A DNA stretch of 64,000 bases from Paludibacteraceae bacterium (GCA_017456885.1 JAFTIM010000002.1:62001-126000), one strand, 5' to 3'. Counted from the stretch's first letter, positions 42,236 to 51,825 are shown. Numbers and translations are program-made. Notes: generated by a model not told the origin, from the sequence alone.

Positions 42236-44301
42236 TTATCAAGCCATTCAAAAAAAGTTCTCTGCCACAAAACACCATTTTGTGGCTGCAATACCCAGTG
42301 ATTTTCGTCCGGAAATATCAATAATTCGGCAGGGATACCTCTTAACTTTGCCGCATTAAATGCCGACATTCCCTGTGAGGCCAAAATTCGATAATCTTTC
42401 TCGCCGTGGATACATAAAATAGGAGTATCCCATTTATCCACAAAGCGATGAGGCGAATTGTTAAAAGTTCGCCGGGCTGTTTCATTGTCTTTTTCCCAAT
42501 AAGCGCCGCCCATATCCCAATTGGCAAACCACATTTCTTCCGTTTCAAGATATTGTTGTTCCATATTAAAAATGCCATCATGGGCGATGAATGCCTTAAA
42601 ACGTTTCTCGTGGTGGCCAGCCAACCAATACACGGAAAATCCTCCAAAACTTGCTCCGACACAACCCAAACGTTCTTCATCGACAAAGGGCTCTTTACTC
42701 AATTCGTCTATTGCCGTAAGCAAATCGCTCATACACTGACCGCCATAGTCGCCGCTGATAGCCGCATTCCATTCACAGCCAAAACCGTCAAGACCGCGTC
42801 TGTTCGGAGCAACTACGATGTAGCCATTGGCTGCCATTATCTGCAAATTCCAACGATAACTCCAAAACTGACTTACAGGACTTTGCGGACCTCCTTGGCA
42901 ATACAACAAGGTCGGATATTTTTTTGTCGCATCAAAATCGGGTGGATATACAACCCAAACCAACATTTGCTTGTTGTCGGAAGTTTCAACCCAACGTTCT
43001 TCCACCTTCCCCATTTTTAGTTGCGAAAGCAGATGTTGATTTTCAAATGACAATTGTTTCTGTTCCCCCGTTTTTTTATCAATCGCATAAATCTCATTCG
43101 GAATGCTCATCGAATGCCGCACACCAATCAACACATTACCGGCATCCGTTACCGACTCATAGTCATGCTGCCCCTCTGTCAGTTGCTCGATAGAATCATC
43201 TGCAAACTTCAAAGAATATATCTGAATAGTGCCATGCCAACAACTTGTAAAAAACAATTCCTGCCCATCATTTGACCACACAAACGAACCTATACTTTGG
43301 TCGAAAGCTTTTGTACAATCGCGTTTCTCTCCCGTTTTCAGGTTCATAACATACAGTCTATTTTTATCGCTCTCGTATCCGTCATGTTCCATACTGAGCC
43401 ATGCAACACTATTCCCATCGGGAGAAAATGCAGGATTGACATCGTAACCTTCATTTTTATCTGCCGAATTGGCAGTTTTACAAAGGTTGATTGTCGTTTG
43501 ATTTTCTATATCATAAAGAAATATGTCCGAATCGGTCGAAATGCTATATGCCAATCCCGTTTTCTTACGGCAAGTGTAAGCGATATACTTCCCATCAGGA
43601 GAGAAAGAGAGTTGTTCGATACCTCCAAACGGCTTCATCGGGCATTCGTATGGTTCGTTCGCCAACAAATCCTTAACTGTCGATAATTGTTCACCATCGA
43701 AATCGGCAAGAAATGGATGTGGAACCGTTGTAACCCATTCGTCCCAATGTTTGTACATCAAATCTTCAACGATAATTCCGGTCGATTTATCCAAATCGGG
43801 ATATTTATCGTGAGTCGTCGTTCCGTATTTAACGTCAGATATATAAAGAATTTGCGTGCCATTCGGCGAATACAAAAAATCGGAAACTCCATTTTCAATG
43901 GCGGAAATACATTTTCTGCCCGAACCATCGGGATTCATTTCCCATATCTGCATTGTTCCTTTATGCGGAGCCAAGAATGCTATTTTCGAGCCGTTTTTTA
44001 CCCATTTGGCAGCATACTCATTTTCAGACGTTGTCGTAATTTTTGTATTTTTTCCCTCTTTTAGGTTCAAAACATAAAGTTCTCTATTGCTTTTATTTTC
44101 TTTTACATCGAAATAAGTAACTCCATACACCAATCGGGTGCCATCTTGTGCTACAGAAACATCACCCAAACGCCCAAATGACCACAAAACTTCAGGAGTT
44201 AAAATTCCATCTTTTATTTCCATCTTACTTTTATCAATAATTGCAGACTCATGAGCACATGATAACAAGAAAAAACAGCACAAGAATAAACTCTTCCTCA
44301 T
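42220..44301 (-). CDS. S9-family prolyl oligopeptidase lipoprotein
   Basis: The 693-aa precursor has lipobox LLSC (Cys15), a seven-bladed beta-propeller with TolB-like repeats (SPDGKYIAYTCRKK, SPDGNSVAWLS) and a C-terminal alpha/beta-hydrolase domain. The nucleophile Ser is in GASFGGFSVYW, the Asp lies near IHGEKDYRI and the His is in DENHW. It should cleave short peptides in the periplasm or at the surface, useful for a protein-fermenting anaerobe. Confidence 0.93.
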   Translation of the reverse strand: MRKSLFLCCFFLLSCAHESAIIDKSKMEIKDGILTPEVLWSFGRLGDVSVAQDGTRLVYGVTYFDVKENKSNRELYVLNLKEGKNTKITTTSENEYAAKWVKNGSKIAFLAPHKGTMQIWEMNPDGSGRKCISAIENGVSDFLYSPNGTQILYISDVKYGTTTHDKYPDLDKSTGIIVEDLMYKHWDEWVTTVPHPFLADFDGEQLSTVKDLLANEPYECPMKPFGGIEQLSFSPDGKYIAYTCRKKTGLAYSISTDSDIFLYDIENQTTINLCKTANSADKNEGYDVNPAFSPDGNSVAWLSMEHDGYESDKNRLYVMNLKTGEKRDCTKAFDQSIGSFVWSNDGQELFFTSCWHGTIQIYSLKFADDSIEQLTEGQHDYESVTDAGNVLIGVRHSMSIPNEIYAIDKKTGEQKQLSFENQHLLSQLKMGKVEERWVETSDNKQMLVWVVYPPDFDATKKYPTLLYCQGGPQSPVSQFWSYRWNLQIMAANGYIVVAPNRRGLDGFGCEWNAAISGDYGGQCMSDLLTAIDELSKEPFVDEERLGCVGASFGGFSVYWLAGHHEKRFKAFIAHDGIFNMEQQYLETEEMWFANWDMGGAYWEKDNETARRTFNNSPHRFVDKWDTPILCIHGEKDYRILASQGMSAFNAAKLRGIPAELLIFPDENHWVLQPQNGVLWQRTFFEWLDKWLKK

Positions 44302-44305
44302 CTTT

Positions 44306-44683
44306 TTATTTTATTGCAATTGCCTCAATTTCCACCATTGCTCCTTTTGGCAACGCCATTACGGCGACAGCCGAACGTGCAGGAGCCTCTGTCGTAAAAT
44401 AACGACCATAAACAGCATTCACGGTCGCAAAATCATCTATATTTGTCAAAAATACGGTAGTCTTCACTACATCGTCTAACGAATAACCTGCAGCACTTAA
44501 TACGGCATTCATATTCTTAAAAATCTGTTGAGTTTGTTGCTCTATAGTATTGCCAACTATCTGTCCGCTCAACGGGTCTAACGGTATTTGTCCCGACAAA
44601 AACAACACGCCATTTTTTTCTATGGCTTGGCTATACGGACCTACTGCTTTCGGAGCATCGGCTGACGAAATAACTTTTTTCAT
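44306..44683 (-). CDS. ridA: RidA enamine/imine deaminase
   Basis: The 125-aa protein has the RidA signature PKAVGPYSQAIEKNGVLFLSGQ and the C-terminal PARSAVAVMALPKGAMVEIEAIA with the substrate-binding Arg. It hydrolyses reactive enamine/imine intermediates of PLP enzymes. It lies just four bases from the S9 peptidase gene. Confidence 0.95.
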   Translation of the reverse strand: MKKVISSADAPKAVGPYSQAIEKNGVLFLSGQIPLDPLSGQIVGNTIEQQTQQIFKNMNAVLSAAGYSLDDVVKTTVFLTNIDDFATVNAVYGRYFTTEAPARSAVAVMALPKGAMVEIEAIAIK

Positions 44684-44696
44684 CTTTGCTTACAAA

Positions 44697-44746
44697 CAAA
44701 AAAGAGAAAAAGAATCACACTATTGCGTCCGATTCTTTCCCTCTTT
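44697..44746 (-). terminator. rpsF-rpsR-rplI terminator
   Basis: AAAGAGGGAAAGAATC pairs with GATTCTTTTTCTCTTT on the minus strand and is followed by T. Confidence 0.8.
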
Positions 44747-44759
44747 CAGTTAACTTTTC

Positions 44760-45203
44760 TTATTCAGATACTACTTCAAGAGTTACAGTTGCAGAAACCT
44801 CTTTGTGCAATTTCACAACGGCTTTGTATGTACCAACTTCTTTGATAGCGTCTTTAATTACAATAATTTTTCTATCAATAGAGAAACCTTGTTTTGCCAA
44901 TTCTTCTGCTACTTGAATAGAATTAACAGAACCGAAAATCGTACCCGTCGAACTTGTTTTTGCACCGATGGTCAAAACCAAGCCATCAATTTTTGCAGCC
45001 AACTCTTCTGCTTCTGCTTTAATTTTAGCCAATTTATGAGCACGTTGTTTCAGATTCTCCGCCAACACTTTTTTAGCTGATTCCGAAGCGATAACAGCTT
45101 TTCCTTGCGGGATTAAATAATTACGACCAAATCCGTCTTTTACGGTTACGATATCGTCTTTATATCCTAAATTATGAATATCTTCTTTCAATATAACTTG
45201 CAT
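44760..45203 (-). CDS. rplI: 50S ribosomal protein L9
   Basis: The 147-aa protein begins MQVILKEDIHNLGYKDDIVTVKDGFGRNYLIP, the L9 N-terminal signature, followed by the long helix and C-terminal domain. It is last in the rpsF-rpsR-rplI operon. Confidence 0.97.
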   Translation of the reverse strand: MQVILKEDIHNLGYKDDIVTVKDGFGRNYLIPQGKAVIASESAKKVLAENLKQRAHKLAKIKAEAEELAAKIDGLVLTIGAKTSSTGTIFGSVNSIQVAEELAKQGFSIDRKIIVIKDAIKEVGTYKAVVKLHKEVSATVTLEVVSE

Positions 45204-45219
45204 AATTGTTCCTCCCTTT

Positions 45220-45489
45220 TTATTTCATCATATCTGTTACATACGGAAGCAATGCCAAATGACGTGCTCTTTTAACCGCTTGAGCAACTTTTCGTTGATA
45301 TTTCAACGAAGTACCCGTTAAACGACGAGGAAGTATTTTCCCTTGTTCGTTCAAGAATTTTTTCAAAAATTCAGGATCTTTATAATCAATATACTTGATT
45401 CCGCTTTTTTTGAAACGACAATATTTCTTCTTTTTCGTATCAACCGATACCGGGGTCAAATAACGAATATCTTGGTTCTCTGCTGCCAT
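45220..45489 (-). CDS. rpsR: 30S ribosomal protein S18
   Basis: The 89-aa protein contains [20 protein letters not shown], then [25 protein letters not shown], the full S18 consensus. It begins three bases after rpsF. Confidence 0.97.
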   Translation of the reverse strand: MAAENQDIRYLTPVSVDTKKKKYCRFKKSGIKYIDYKDPEFLKKFLNEQGKILPRRLTGTSLKYQRKVAQAVKRARHLALLPYVTDMMK

Positions 45490-45492
45490 AAA

Positions 45493-45840
45493 TTAATTCT
45501 CCTTTTCTTTTGATTTCAAACTTTTTCTTTTTTCAGCATACTCCAACGCATACTTATCCAAACGGAATGTCAAGAAACGAATTACACACTCATCACGGCG
45601 ATATTGTACTTCCAATTTTTCTACGATGGAAGAATCTGCCTTGAACTGAAACAACACATAAAAACCTGTTGATTTCTTTTGAATAGGATAGGCCAACTTA
45701 CGCAAACCCATATTCTCCTCATTTTCAATCTCTGCTCCCTCAGAAATCAAAAAGTTTTTGAATTTTTGTACCGCTTCCTTCATCTGTGCATCAGACAAAA
45801 CGGGAGTTAAAATGAAAACGGTTTCATAATGATTTAACAT
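45493..45840 (-). CDS. rpsF: 30S ribosomal protein S6
   Basis: The 115-aa protein begins [20 protein letters not shown] and has the [16 protein letters not shown] core. It binds S18 in the 30S platform. It heads the operon. Confidence 0.97.
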   Translation of the reverse strand: MLNHYETVFILTPVLSDAQMKEAVQKFKNFLISEGAEIENEENMGLRKLAYPIQKKSTGFYVLFQFKADSSIVEKLEVQYRRDECVIRFLTFRLDKYALEYAEKRKSLKSKEKEN

Positions 45841-45952
45841 ACTTAAAATGAATTAATTATTAAATAATAAAGTTTTTAAAACGAGTGCAAAGATACAGCT
45901 TTTTATTAAAATACAAAAAATTCTTTCTGTAAAAAACCGAGAGTTGGTTTTA

Positions 45953-46084
45953 TCACGACTCCCAATAAAAATCATCTTTCGATGATTTCCTTTGTGTTGC
46001 ATGTTTGTTTTTAGACGATTTTTCCCAATCCGCTTTCCTTTTCAAGTATTTTTCGTATTGTTTTTCCAAGTAGTTATCAGCCAT
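45953..46084 (-). CDS. Small conserved Bacteroidota protein
   Basis: This 43-aa frame begins MADNYLEKQYEKYLKRKADW and ends DDFYWES. I recognise the MADNYLE(K/R) start as typical of a very small family common in Bacteroidales, sometimes misnamed dehydrogenase. It is highly charged and probably a single amphipathic helix. It is read divergently from the ABC gene, whose -7 box lies 51 bases away. Function unknown. Confidence 0.65.
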   Translation of the reverse strand: MADNYLEKQYEKYLKRKADWEKSSKNKHATQRKSSKDDFYWES

Positions 46085-46134
46085 ATTCGTTTTTTCTGCA
46101 AAGGTAAAAACTTATCCATAAACAACGGAATGAC

Positions 46135-46142
46135 TATTTTTG
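46135..46142 (+). promoter_or_regulatory. Promoter -7 box of the ABC gene
   Basis: TATTTTTG (TAnnTTTG) lies 15 bases before the ATG at 46157, which decides that start over upstream in-frame Met codons. Confidence 0.6.
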
Positions 46143-46156
46143 CAAAAAAAACAAAA

Positions 46157-47656
46157 ATGAGCAGTATAAGAATAATAGGAGGAGTAACCAGACACCCTCT
46201 TTACAGATTTAACGAGCCGATAAACATTCAGATAAATCATCACGAACAAATTGCCATTGTAGGGCGTAATGCTTCAGGAAAAAGTCTTTTGGTTGACACT
46301 ATTGTTGGGCGCTATCCTTTATTACAAAACGAAGTGTTTTTTGATTTTTGCGGCAATAATAACAATGTTTACGAAAACGTAAAGTACATCACTTTTCGCG
46401 ATTCGTATGGCGACGGAGAGTATTTGTATTATCAGCAACGTTTTAATTCGCAAGATGCAGAAATAACGCCATTGGTAAAAGATTTACTACCAAATTCCTC
46501 CGACAAAACACTTGAGAAAGAAATTTATACGATTTTTGGAATCGACTCTTTCATCGAAAAAAACATTGTAGCCTTATCAAGTGGCGAACTTCGCAAGTTC
46601 CAACTTGCAAAGTCGCTATTGGGGAATCCGCGTATTTTAATCATCGACAATCCGTTTATCGGATTGGACTACCCGACACGAGAACAACTAAAAGACCTGT
46701 TCGAACAACTCATCGCTCAATTTGACCTCCAAATCATTTTAGTGGTATCGAAGGACGAGGACATTCCTTCGTTTATTACTCATGTAATAGAAGTTGAAAA
46801 TCGTATTTGCAAAACAAAAATATCGGCAGACGAGTATTTGAACCAAGCAAATTCTACTCCCGAAAGAATTCTCTCCACCGAAAAAAGGGAACGTATTCTT
46901 AATTTACCATGCAAATTGTCGGATAACAAAAATCGACAAATTGTCAAACTTAACAACGTGAATATCCGTTACGACAATCGCACGATTCTACATAATTTGA
47001 CTTGGGAAATACAGTGTGGCGAAAAATGGGCATTAAGTGGGAATAATGGTTCCGGAAAATCCACATTGCTCAGTTTGATTTGTGCCGACAATCCGCAAAG
47101 TTATGCCTGCGACATTTCGCTGTTCGGAAAGAAAAGAGGCAGCGGAGAAAGCATTTGGGACATAAAAAAACGAATTGGTTACGTAAGTCCTGAAATGCAC
47201 CGTGCGTTTTTAAAAAACATACCTGCCATCGAAATCATTGCAAGCGGTCTGAAAGACACCATCGGACTGTACCAAAAAGCCAAACCCGAAGATATTGCTG
47301 CAAGTGAATGGTGGCTCGACGTATTCGGCATTCTACATCTGAAAGATAGAATATTTACACAACTTTCGAGCGGCGAACAGAGGCTGATACTGCTTGCAAG
47401 AGCATTTGTAAAAAATCCCGATTTAATTGTACTTGACGAACCCATGCACGGACTTGATGCCAGCAACCAGCGTTTGGCGAAAGATATTATCGAGGCATTT
47501 TGCCATCAAAAAGACAAAACCATGATAATGGTTACACACTACGAATCGGAACTACCCGACTGCATTACGCATCGTCTGTGCCTAAAAAAGGGGCATCTTG
47601 AACAAGTTTTAAATTCATTATCTTTGCGAAGAAACAACAACTTTTATTTGTCATGA
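46157..47656 (+). CDS. ModF-like tandem ABC ATPase
   Basis: The 499-aa product has two ABC domains: Walker A GRNASGKSLL with signature LSSGELRKFQ, and Walker A GNNGSGKSTLL with signature LSSGEQRLIL. It has no membrane segments. This two-domain layout is that of ModF/PhrA-type proteins, sometimes linked to molybdate transport but of uncertain role. It overlaps the next gene by ATGA, an unexpected pairing with a secreted glycosidase. Confidence 0.88.
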   Translation: MSSIRIIGGVTRHPLYRFNEPINIQINHHEQIAIVGRNASGKSLLVDTIVGRYPLLQNEVFFDFCGNNNNVYENVKYITFRDSYGDGEYLYYQQRFNSQDAEITPLVKDLLPNSSDKTLEKEIYTIFGIDSFIEKNIVALSSGELRKFQLAKSLLGNPRILIIDNPFIGLDYPTREQLKDLFEQLIAQFDLQIILVVSKDEDIPSFITHVIEVENRICKTKISADEYLNQANSTPERILSTEKRERILNLPCKLSDNKNRQIVKLNNVNIRYDNRTILHNLTWEIQCGEKWALSGNNGSGKSTLLSLICADNPQSYACDISLFGKKRGSGESIWDIKKRIGYVSPEMHRAFLKNIPAIEIIASGLKDTIGLYQKAKPEDIAASEWWLDVFGILHLKDRIFTQLSSGEQRLILLARAFVKNPDLIVLDEPMHGLDASNQRLAKDIIEAFCHQKDKTMIMVTHYESELPDCITHRLCLKKGHLEQVLNSLSLRRNNNFYLS

Positions 47657-49785
47657 AAAAAACATTTCTATTATTTTCTCTTGTTTTTACAAGTTTTTAC
47701 GCTTTTTCGACAGTAAACTTTCCATCACCACAACAGCCGGGGAAAGCAAAAATCATCTCTAAAAAAAATTCGTGGAAATTATCAAACAACCTTTTTGAGG
47801 CAACCTATTCTCTTGACAACGGGCAACTGATTTTTGCGGGTTGTGAAGCACTCGGATTGAGTGGCGACAACGATTTGTTCCGTATCGCATTGACCGACAA
47901 TACGGTCATCTCTTCATCTCAAATGCAATTAAGCGACATTGATGTTGAGGTTTTAAAACCCAATACCCGTGCCGTGCGACTTGTCGAAAAAGAAGCAGGG
48001 AAATCGCTCAAAGCGACATTTACACATCAACATTTGAAAGTTGTTTGGAGAGCGGTGTTACGCAACAATTCTCATTATTTGCGTACCGAACTCGAAATAT
48101 CTACCACAAAGGACGTCGAAATGAATCACATCGTCGCAATGCTCTACACGCTTAACCACGAAACTCCGAAGCCTGCCGTTGTGGGCAATACGCGAGGCGC
48201 TTTGTTGGCAAGCGAAAGGATATTTGCAGGACTCGAAACACCGATGGGTATCAACGAAGTTGAGCAAGAAAATGACAACGTCAAAATAAAAGGCATTTGG
48301 AGTCGAAAAACCACACTCCGTGCCAACGACACTTGGGAAATTGCGTCTGTTGTGGGTATGATAGCAAGCGGACAACAACGTCGTTCGTTTTTGGCTTATC
48401 ACGAGCGTGAACGAGCCGTTCCGTGGCGTTCGTTTATACATTACAACTCGTGGTACGAACTCAACATCGACCGCAACAACATTATCGACCAACGTATGAG
48501 TAAAGACGATTGTTTGGAAGTAATAGAAGCATGGAAAACAAATCTTTTCGATCCCTACAATGTTTACATTGATGCGTTTGTATGGGACGACGGTTGGGAC
48601 GACTTCAACTCTCTATGGGATTTTTACCGTCCGAAGTTTCCCCACGGATTTGCAGAGTTAGATTCCTTATGCCGAGAATACAATGTCGGTACGGGAGCAT
48701 GGCTCGGACCCGTAGGCGGATATGGGGCATCAAAACAGCAACGTTTGGATTTTTGGAACGCTACCCACGACAAACAAATCAATAATTTTGAATTGTCGCA
48801 CAGCGAATATTTCAATGCTTTTGTAGGACGTTGCGCACAAATGATAAACGACTACGATATGTGTTATTTCAAGTTTGATGGTATCAGCGACATTGGCAAT
48901 GCCGTTGGTCCCGACAACGAAGAAGATGCCGAATATTTTTTACGTCTGACATCGCGATTAAGAGACATCAGAAAAGACATCTTTTTAAATTGTACGGTCG
49001 GGACGTGGGCTTCGCCTTTTTGGTTTCAGTTTGCCGATGCTGTTTGGCGACAAGATGCCGATTGGAATACCATTGGCAACCAAGGCAATGCACGCCAACG
49101 TTGGATAACGTATCGCGACTATATGGTTTACAAGAATTTCACAATTGGCTCACCGCTTTGCCCGATAAATAGTCTGATGACTCACGGACTGATTGTGTCC
49201 GGATATGGTAATGCCGGCGGTAATCCGCCTCGTGCCATGGAAGATGACACATTGGCAAATACGGCTGAAGAAATCACAAAAGAAATGCGTTGTGCATTTG
49301 CATGCGGTTCGGGTATGGTGGAACTATACCTCGACCACAACCTGATGACAGAAAAATCGGACGGCAAACTTTGGAGAGAATTGGCACGTTGTATCCAATG
49401 GCACAGAAGCAATGCCGATGTGCTTGACGACACGCATTGGGTAGGCGGAAATCCGTGGGACGGCACCAATGCCAATATTTACGGTTGGGCTTCGTGGAAT
49501 GGGAAGAAAGCGATTCTGACCCTTCGCAATCCGAGTGCCGACACACAATCTTTCACCACTACTTTGCGCAAGGCGTTAGATATACCTTATTATATAAAGG
49601 GTAACATCCACTTCTCTGATGCATTCGACGGACAAATGCCATACGCAGGAATCACAAATGCAGATATAGACATTGACGCTCCCATTACGTTCGAAATGCC
49701 CGCTTTCGACGTCGTGGTACTAAACGGCATCTGTTTACCTTCAAAACAACGTGCGAAAAGTTGCAAACACTCCTCAAAAAGATAA
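47653..49785 (+). CDS. Secreted clan GH-D (GH36-like) glycosidase
   Basis: The 710-aa precursor has a signal peptide (MKKTFLLFSLVFTSFYAFS). An N-terminal beta domain is followed by a TIM barrel with WDDGWDDF, a YFKFDGIS motif whose Asp is in the place of the GH-D nucleophile, and WRQDADW, likely carrying the acid/base. Such proteins are commonly called alpha-galactosidase-like in Bacteroidales. The exact family and substrate (alpha-galactoside or alpha-N-acetylgalactosamine) cannot be fixed by eye. Confidence 0.75.
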   Translation: MKKTFLLFSLVFTSFYAFSTVNFPSPQQPGKAKIISKKNSWKLSNNLFEATYSLDNGQLIFAGCEALGLSGDNDLFRIALTDNTVISSSQMQLSDIDVEVLKPNTRAVRLVEKEAGKSLKATFTHQHLKVVWRAVLRNNSHYLRTELEISTTKDVEMNHIVAMLYTLNHETPKPAVVGNTRGALLASERIFAGLETPMGINEVEQENDNVKIKGIWSRKTTLRANDTWEIASVVGMIASGQQRRSFLAYHERERAVPWRSFIHYNSWYELNIDRNNIIDQRMSKDDCLEVIEAWKTNLFDPYNVYIDAFVWDDGWDDFNSLWDFYRPKFPHGFAELDSLCREYNVGTGAWLGPVGGYGASKQQRLDFWNATHDKQINNFELSHSEYFNAFVGRCAQMINDYDMCYFKFDGISDIGNAVGPDNEEDAEYFLRLTSRLRDIRKDIFLNCTVGTWASPFWFQFADAVWRQDADWNTIGNQGNARQRWITYRDYMVYKNFTIGSPLCPINSLMTHGLIVSGYGNAGGNPPRAMEDDTLANTAEEITKEMRCAFACGSGMVELYLDHNLMTEKSDGKLWRELARCIQWHRSNADVLDDTHWVGGNPWDGTNANIYGWASWNGKKAILTLRNPSADTQSFTTTLRKALDIPYYIKGNIHFSDAFDGQMPYAGITNADIDIDAPITFEMPAFDVVVLNGICLPSKQRAKSCKHSSKR

Positions 49786-49800
49786 AACATCATTTCAATC

Positions 49801-51018
49801 ATGACAACAAAGATTACACATAATTCGCTGATTATCTGCATAATATCTATCTTACTTACAGCTTGTAATCATTCCAAAACATCAGATAATTCCGATTTGA
49901 CTTCCGAGCAAACGACAGAGGTCGTGTACGAATACGGCATTCCCGTCGATTCTTTCAACACAACCGAAGGCAATGTAAAAGCAGGAGAGACTCTTTCGGC
50001 TATTTTAGGGAAACTCGGTTGCAAAGGACAGGTCATCCATCAACTCAACTATTTTTCGTCGGATACATTCGATGTCAAACGCATAAAACAAGGCGATAGC
50101 TACACCGCATATTACAGCAAGGACTCTATTCCCGAATTGACTTATGTTGTTTATCATCAGTCGATTGTAGATCACATTGTTTTTCATGTTTGCGATACAT
50201 TGTGTGCCCATCGTTTCAAAAAAACAGTTCGGACAGAACAGCGTATTGCTCATGCAGTTATTTCCACCTCGTTGTGGGACGCCATCGTTAGCAACAATCT
50301 GCACCGCCAACTTGCTCTTGAGTTGTCAGATATTTATGCTTGGAGCATCGATTTTTTCGGTTTGCAAAAAAATGATTCGTTTGTTGTTCTCTACGACGAA
50401 CTATTTGTTGATACACTCTCTATCGGCATAGGGAAAATACATGCCGCAACATTCACTCATCGTGGGAAAACTTTCTCCTCCTTTTATTTTAAAAACGACC
50501 AAGTAAATGGTTTTTGGGACGAAAACGGGAACAGTTTGCGTAAGGCATTTCTGAAAGCTCCGCTGAAATTTTCGCGTATTTCGTCGGGATTTTCATACGC
50601 TCGTAAGCACCCTGTTTACAAAACCATTCGCCCACATACCGGTGTCGATTATGCAGCGCCGGCAGGAACGCCCGTCATGACTATTGGCGATGGTGTGGTT
50701 ATTGAAAAAGGCTACAAAGGCGGCGGAGGAAATACGGTAAAAATCCGTCACAATAGTGTTTACACCACGGCCTATTTACACCTTTCGCGCTATGCCAAAA
50801 ATTTACAAGTAGGTTCGCATGTATCGCAAGGCGAAGTAATCGGATATGTAGGCAGCACCGGCACATCGACAGGAGCACATCTCGATTTCCGCGTTTGGAA
50901 GAATGGTTCGCCTATCAATCCGCTGACAATGGAGTCGCCCTCGGTAGAGCCTATTCCTGAAAATGCCATGACAGAATTTATTGCTTTACGCGATTCTTTA
51001 CAAAAACGGATTCAATAA
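49801..51018 (+). CDS. M23-family metallopeptidase lipoprotein
   Basis: The 405-aa precursor has lipobox LLTAC (Cys22). Residues about 55-260 match the LysM-like and OapA-like region seen before LytM domains. The C-terminal LytM domain has HTGVDYAAPAGTPV (His and Asp zinc ligands) and HLSRYA. The usual HxH is HLD (GAHLDFRV), so the third ligand would be Asp. It acts on peptidoglycan cross-bridges or regulates such enzymes in the periplasm. Confidence 0.88.
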   Translation: MTTKITHNSLIICIISILLTACNHSKTSDNSDLTSEQTTEVVYEYGIPVDSFNTTEGNVKAGETLSAILGKLGCKGQVIHQLNYFSSDTFDVKRIKQGDSYTAYYSKDSIPELTYVVYHQSIVDHIVFHVCDTLCAHRFKKTVRTEQRIAHAVISTSLWDAIVSNNLHRQLALELSDIYAWSIDFFGLQKNDSFVVLYDELFVDTLSIGIGKIHAATFTHRGKTFSSFYFKNDQVNGFWDENGNSLRKAFLKAPLKFSRISSGFSYARKHPVYKTIRPHTGVDYAAPAGTPVMTIGDGVVIEKGYKGGGGNTVKIRHNSVYTTAYLHLSRYAKNLQVGSHVSQGEVIGYVGSTGTSTGAHLDFRVWKNGSPINPLTMESPSVEPIPENAMTEFIALRDSLQKRIQ

Positions 51019-51072
51019 TTCTTTTTTTATAAAAACCACCCCTTTGTAAGTTCGGATAACGATAAAAAATTC

Positions 51073-51080
51073 TATATTTG
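51073..51080 (+). promoter_or_regulatory. Promoter -7 box of the folded RNA
   Basis: TATATTTG matches TAnnTTTG; a TTCG lies 18 bases upstream. It predicts a transcript starting near 51087. Confidence 0.6.
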
Positions 51081-51086
51081 CACAGT

Positions 51087-51350
51087 CAAACAAAAAAGAG
51101 GTGAAAGTGTTCATTTCGTTTGACAGACATATTTTATAGAAAGCGTTTCAGTTTCATCCTTCGTACGAAAAATTCGCCAAAATTTAACCAAGAAGGGAGA
51201 AGCAATCCGAACGGCTATGCATTCTCGTGAGTTGCGGTCTTCTATGCAGACACAAATACGGGTCTGCGTGGGGTGGTTGTTTATTTTCTTGGTGGGCGTT
51301 TGGCGATGCCTCGTACGAGATAAACAGAATTATTCTCCACGCTTTTTTTG
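51087..51350 (+). ncRNA. Strongly folded non-coding RNA, 6S-like rod or long leader
   Basis: The transcript predicted from the -7 box folds as nested helices: TCGTACGA (51161-51168) with TCGTACGA (51311-51318), CGCCAAA (51175-51181) with TTTGGCG (51299-51305), ACCAAGAA (51187-51194) with TTCTTGGT (51286-51293), AGAAG (51198-51202) with CTTCT (51239-51243), and a GCAGAC/GTCTGC hairpin (51246-51267). The long rod with internal loops recalls 6S RNA. The end is a T run near 51341-51349. It may instead be a leader of the lipoprotein gene at 51402. No start-to-stop protein gene is seen here. Confidence 0.6.
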
Positions 51351-51401
51351 TATTTAATTAATAACGCCAAAAGGAGACGAGGCAACTAAATTCTTTTTAA
51401 A

Positions 51402-51785
51402 ATGAAAAAATTAAGTATTGTAGCTGTAATCATTGTTGCAGCTGTAGCTTTCACAAGCTGTGCATCAAGCGGAAAGTATTTTTCCAACGCAGTAAATGTA
51501 AATGAAACTCAAACTCAAGTAGTGCTTTCTCAAGCTAATTACAAAGTGGTTAAAGACGTAAGTACTGTAGTTATGTTTACCCAAAAATTTAAATTTAACA
51601 GTAAACAACTTTACCAATCAGCTTATAATGCATTACGCGAAGAAGCTGCACTAAAAGGTTCTCAAGCCTTGATTAATGTAACATTAGAAGAAGTTAATCA
51701 AGCTAAATACAACCTCAATGGTACAATAAGAAGTACAAAACAAGCTATTCTTGTTTCAGGCACAGTGATTGAATTTACAAAATAA
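51402..51785 (+). CDS. DUF6567-type lipoprotein
   Basis: The 127-aa precursor has a signal peptide and lipobox FTSC (Cys20). The mature part contains VNVNETQTQVVLSQANYKVV and a YNALREEAALKGSQALINV helix-strand unit, a pattern shared with DUF6567 lipoproteins of Bacteroidales. Function unknown. It lies about 50 bases after the folded RNA. Confidence 0.8.
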   Translation: MKKLSIVAVIIVAAVAFTSCASSGKYFSNAVNVNETQTQVVLSQANYKVVKDVSTVVMFTQKFKFNSKQLYQSAYNALREEAALKGSQALINVTLEEVNQAKYNLNGTIRSTKQAILVSGTVIEFTK

Positions 51786-51794
51786 TTTTATTTC

Positions 51795-51825
51795 AAAAAG
51801 AGTGTCCGTTCCACTCTTTTCTTTA
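51795..51825 (+). terminator. Terminator after the DUF6567 gene
   Basis: AAAAGAGTG and CACTCTTTT with a 7-base loop are followed by CTTT. Confidence 0.7.

Noticed and set aside
51087-51350. tmRNA, RNase P RNA or SRP RNA
   Set aside because: The tRNA-like CCA end and tag frame of tmRNA, the conserved P4 elements of RNase P and the GGAAG tetraloop region of SRP RNA are absent.
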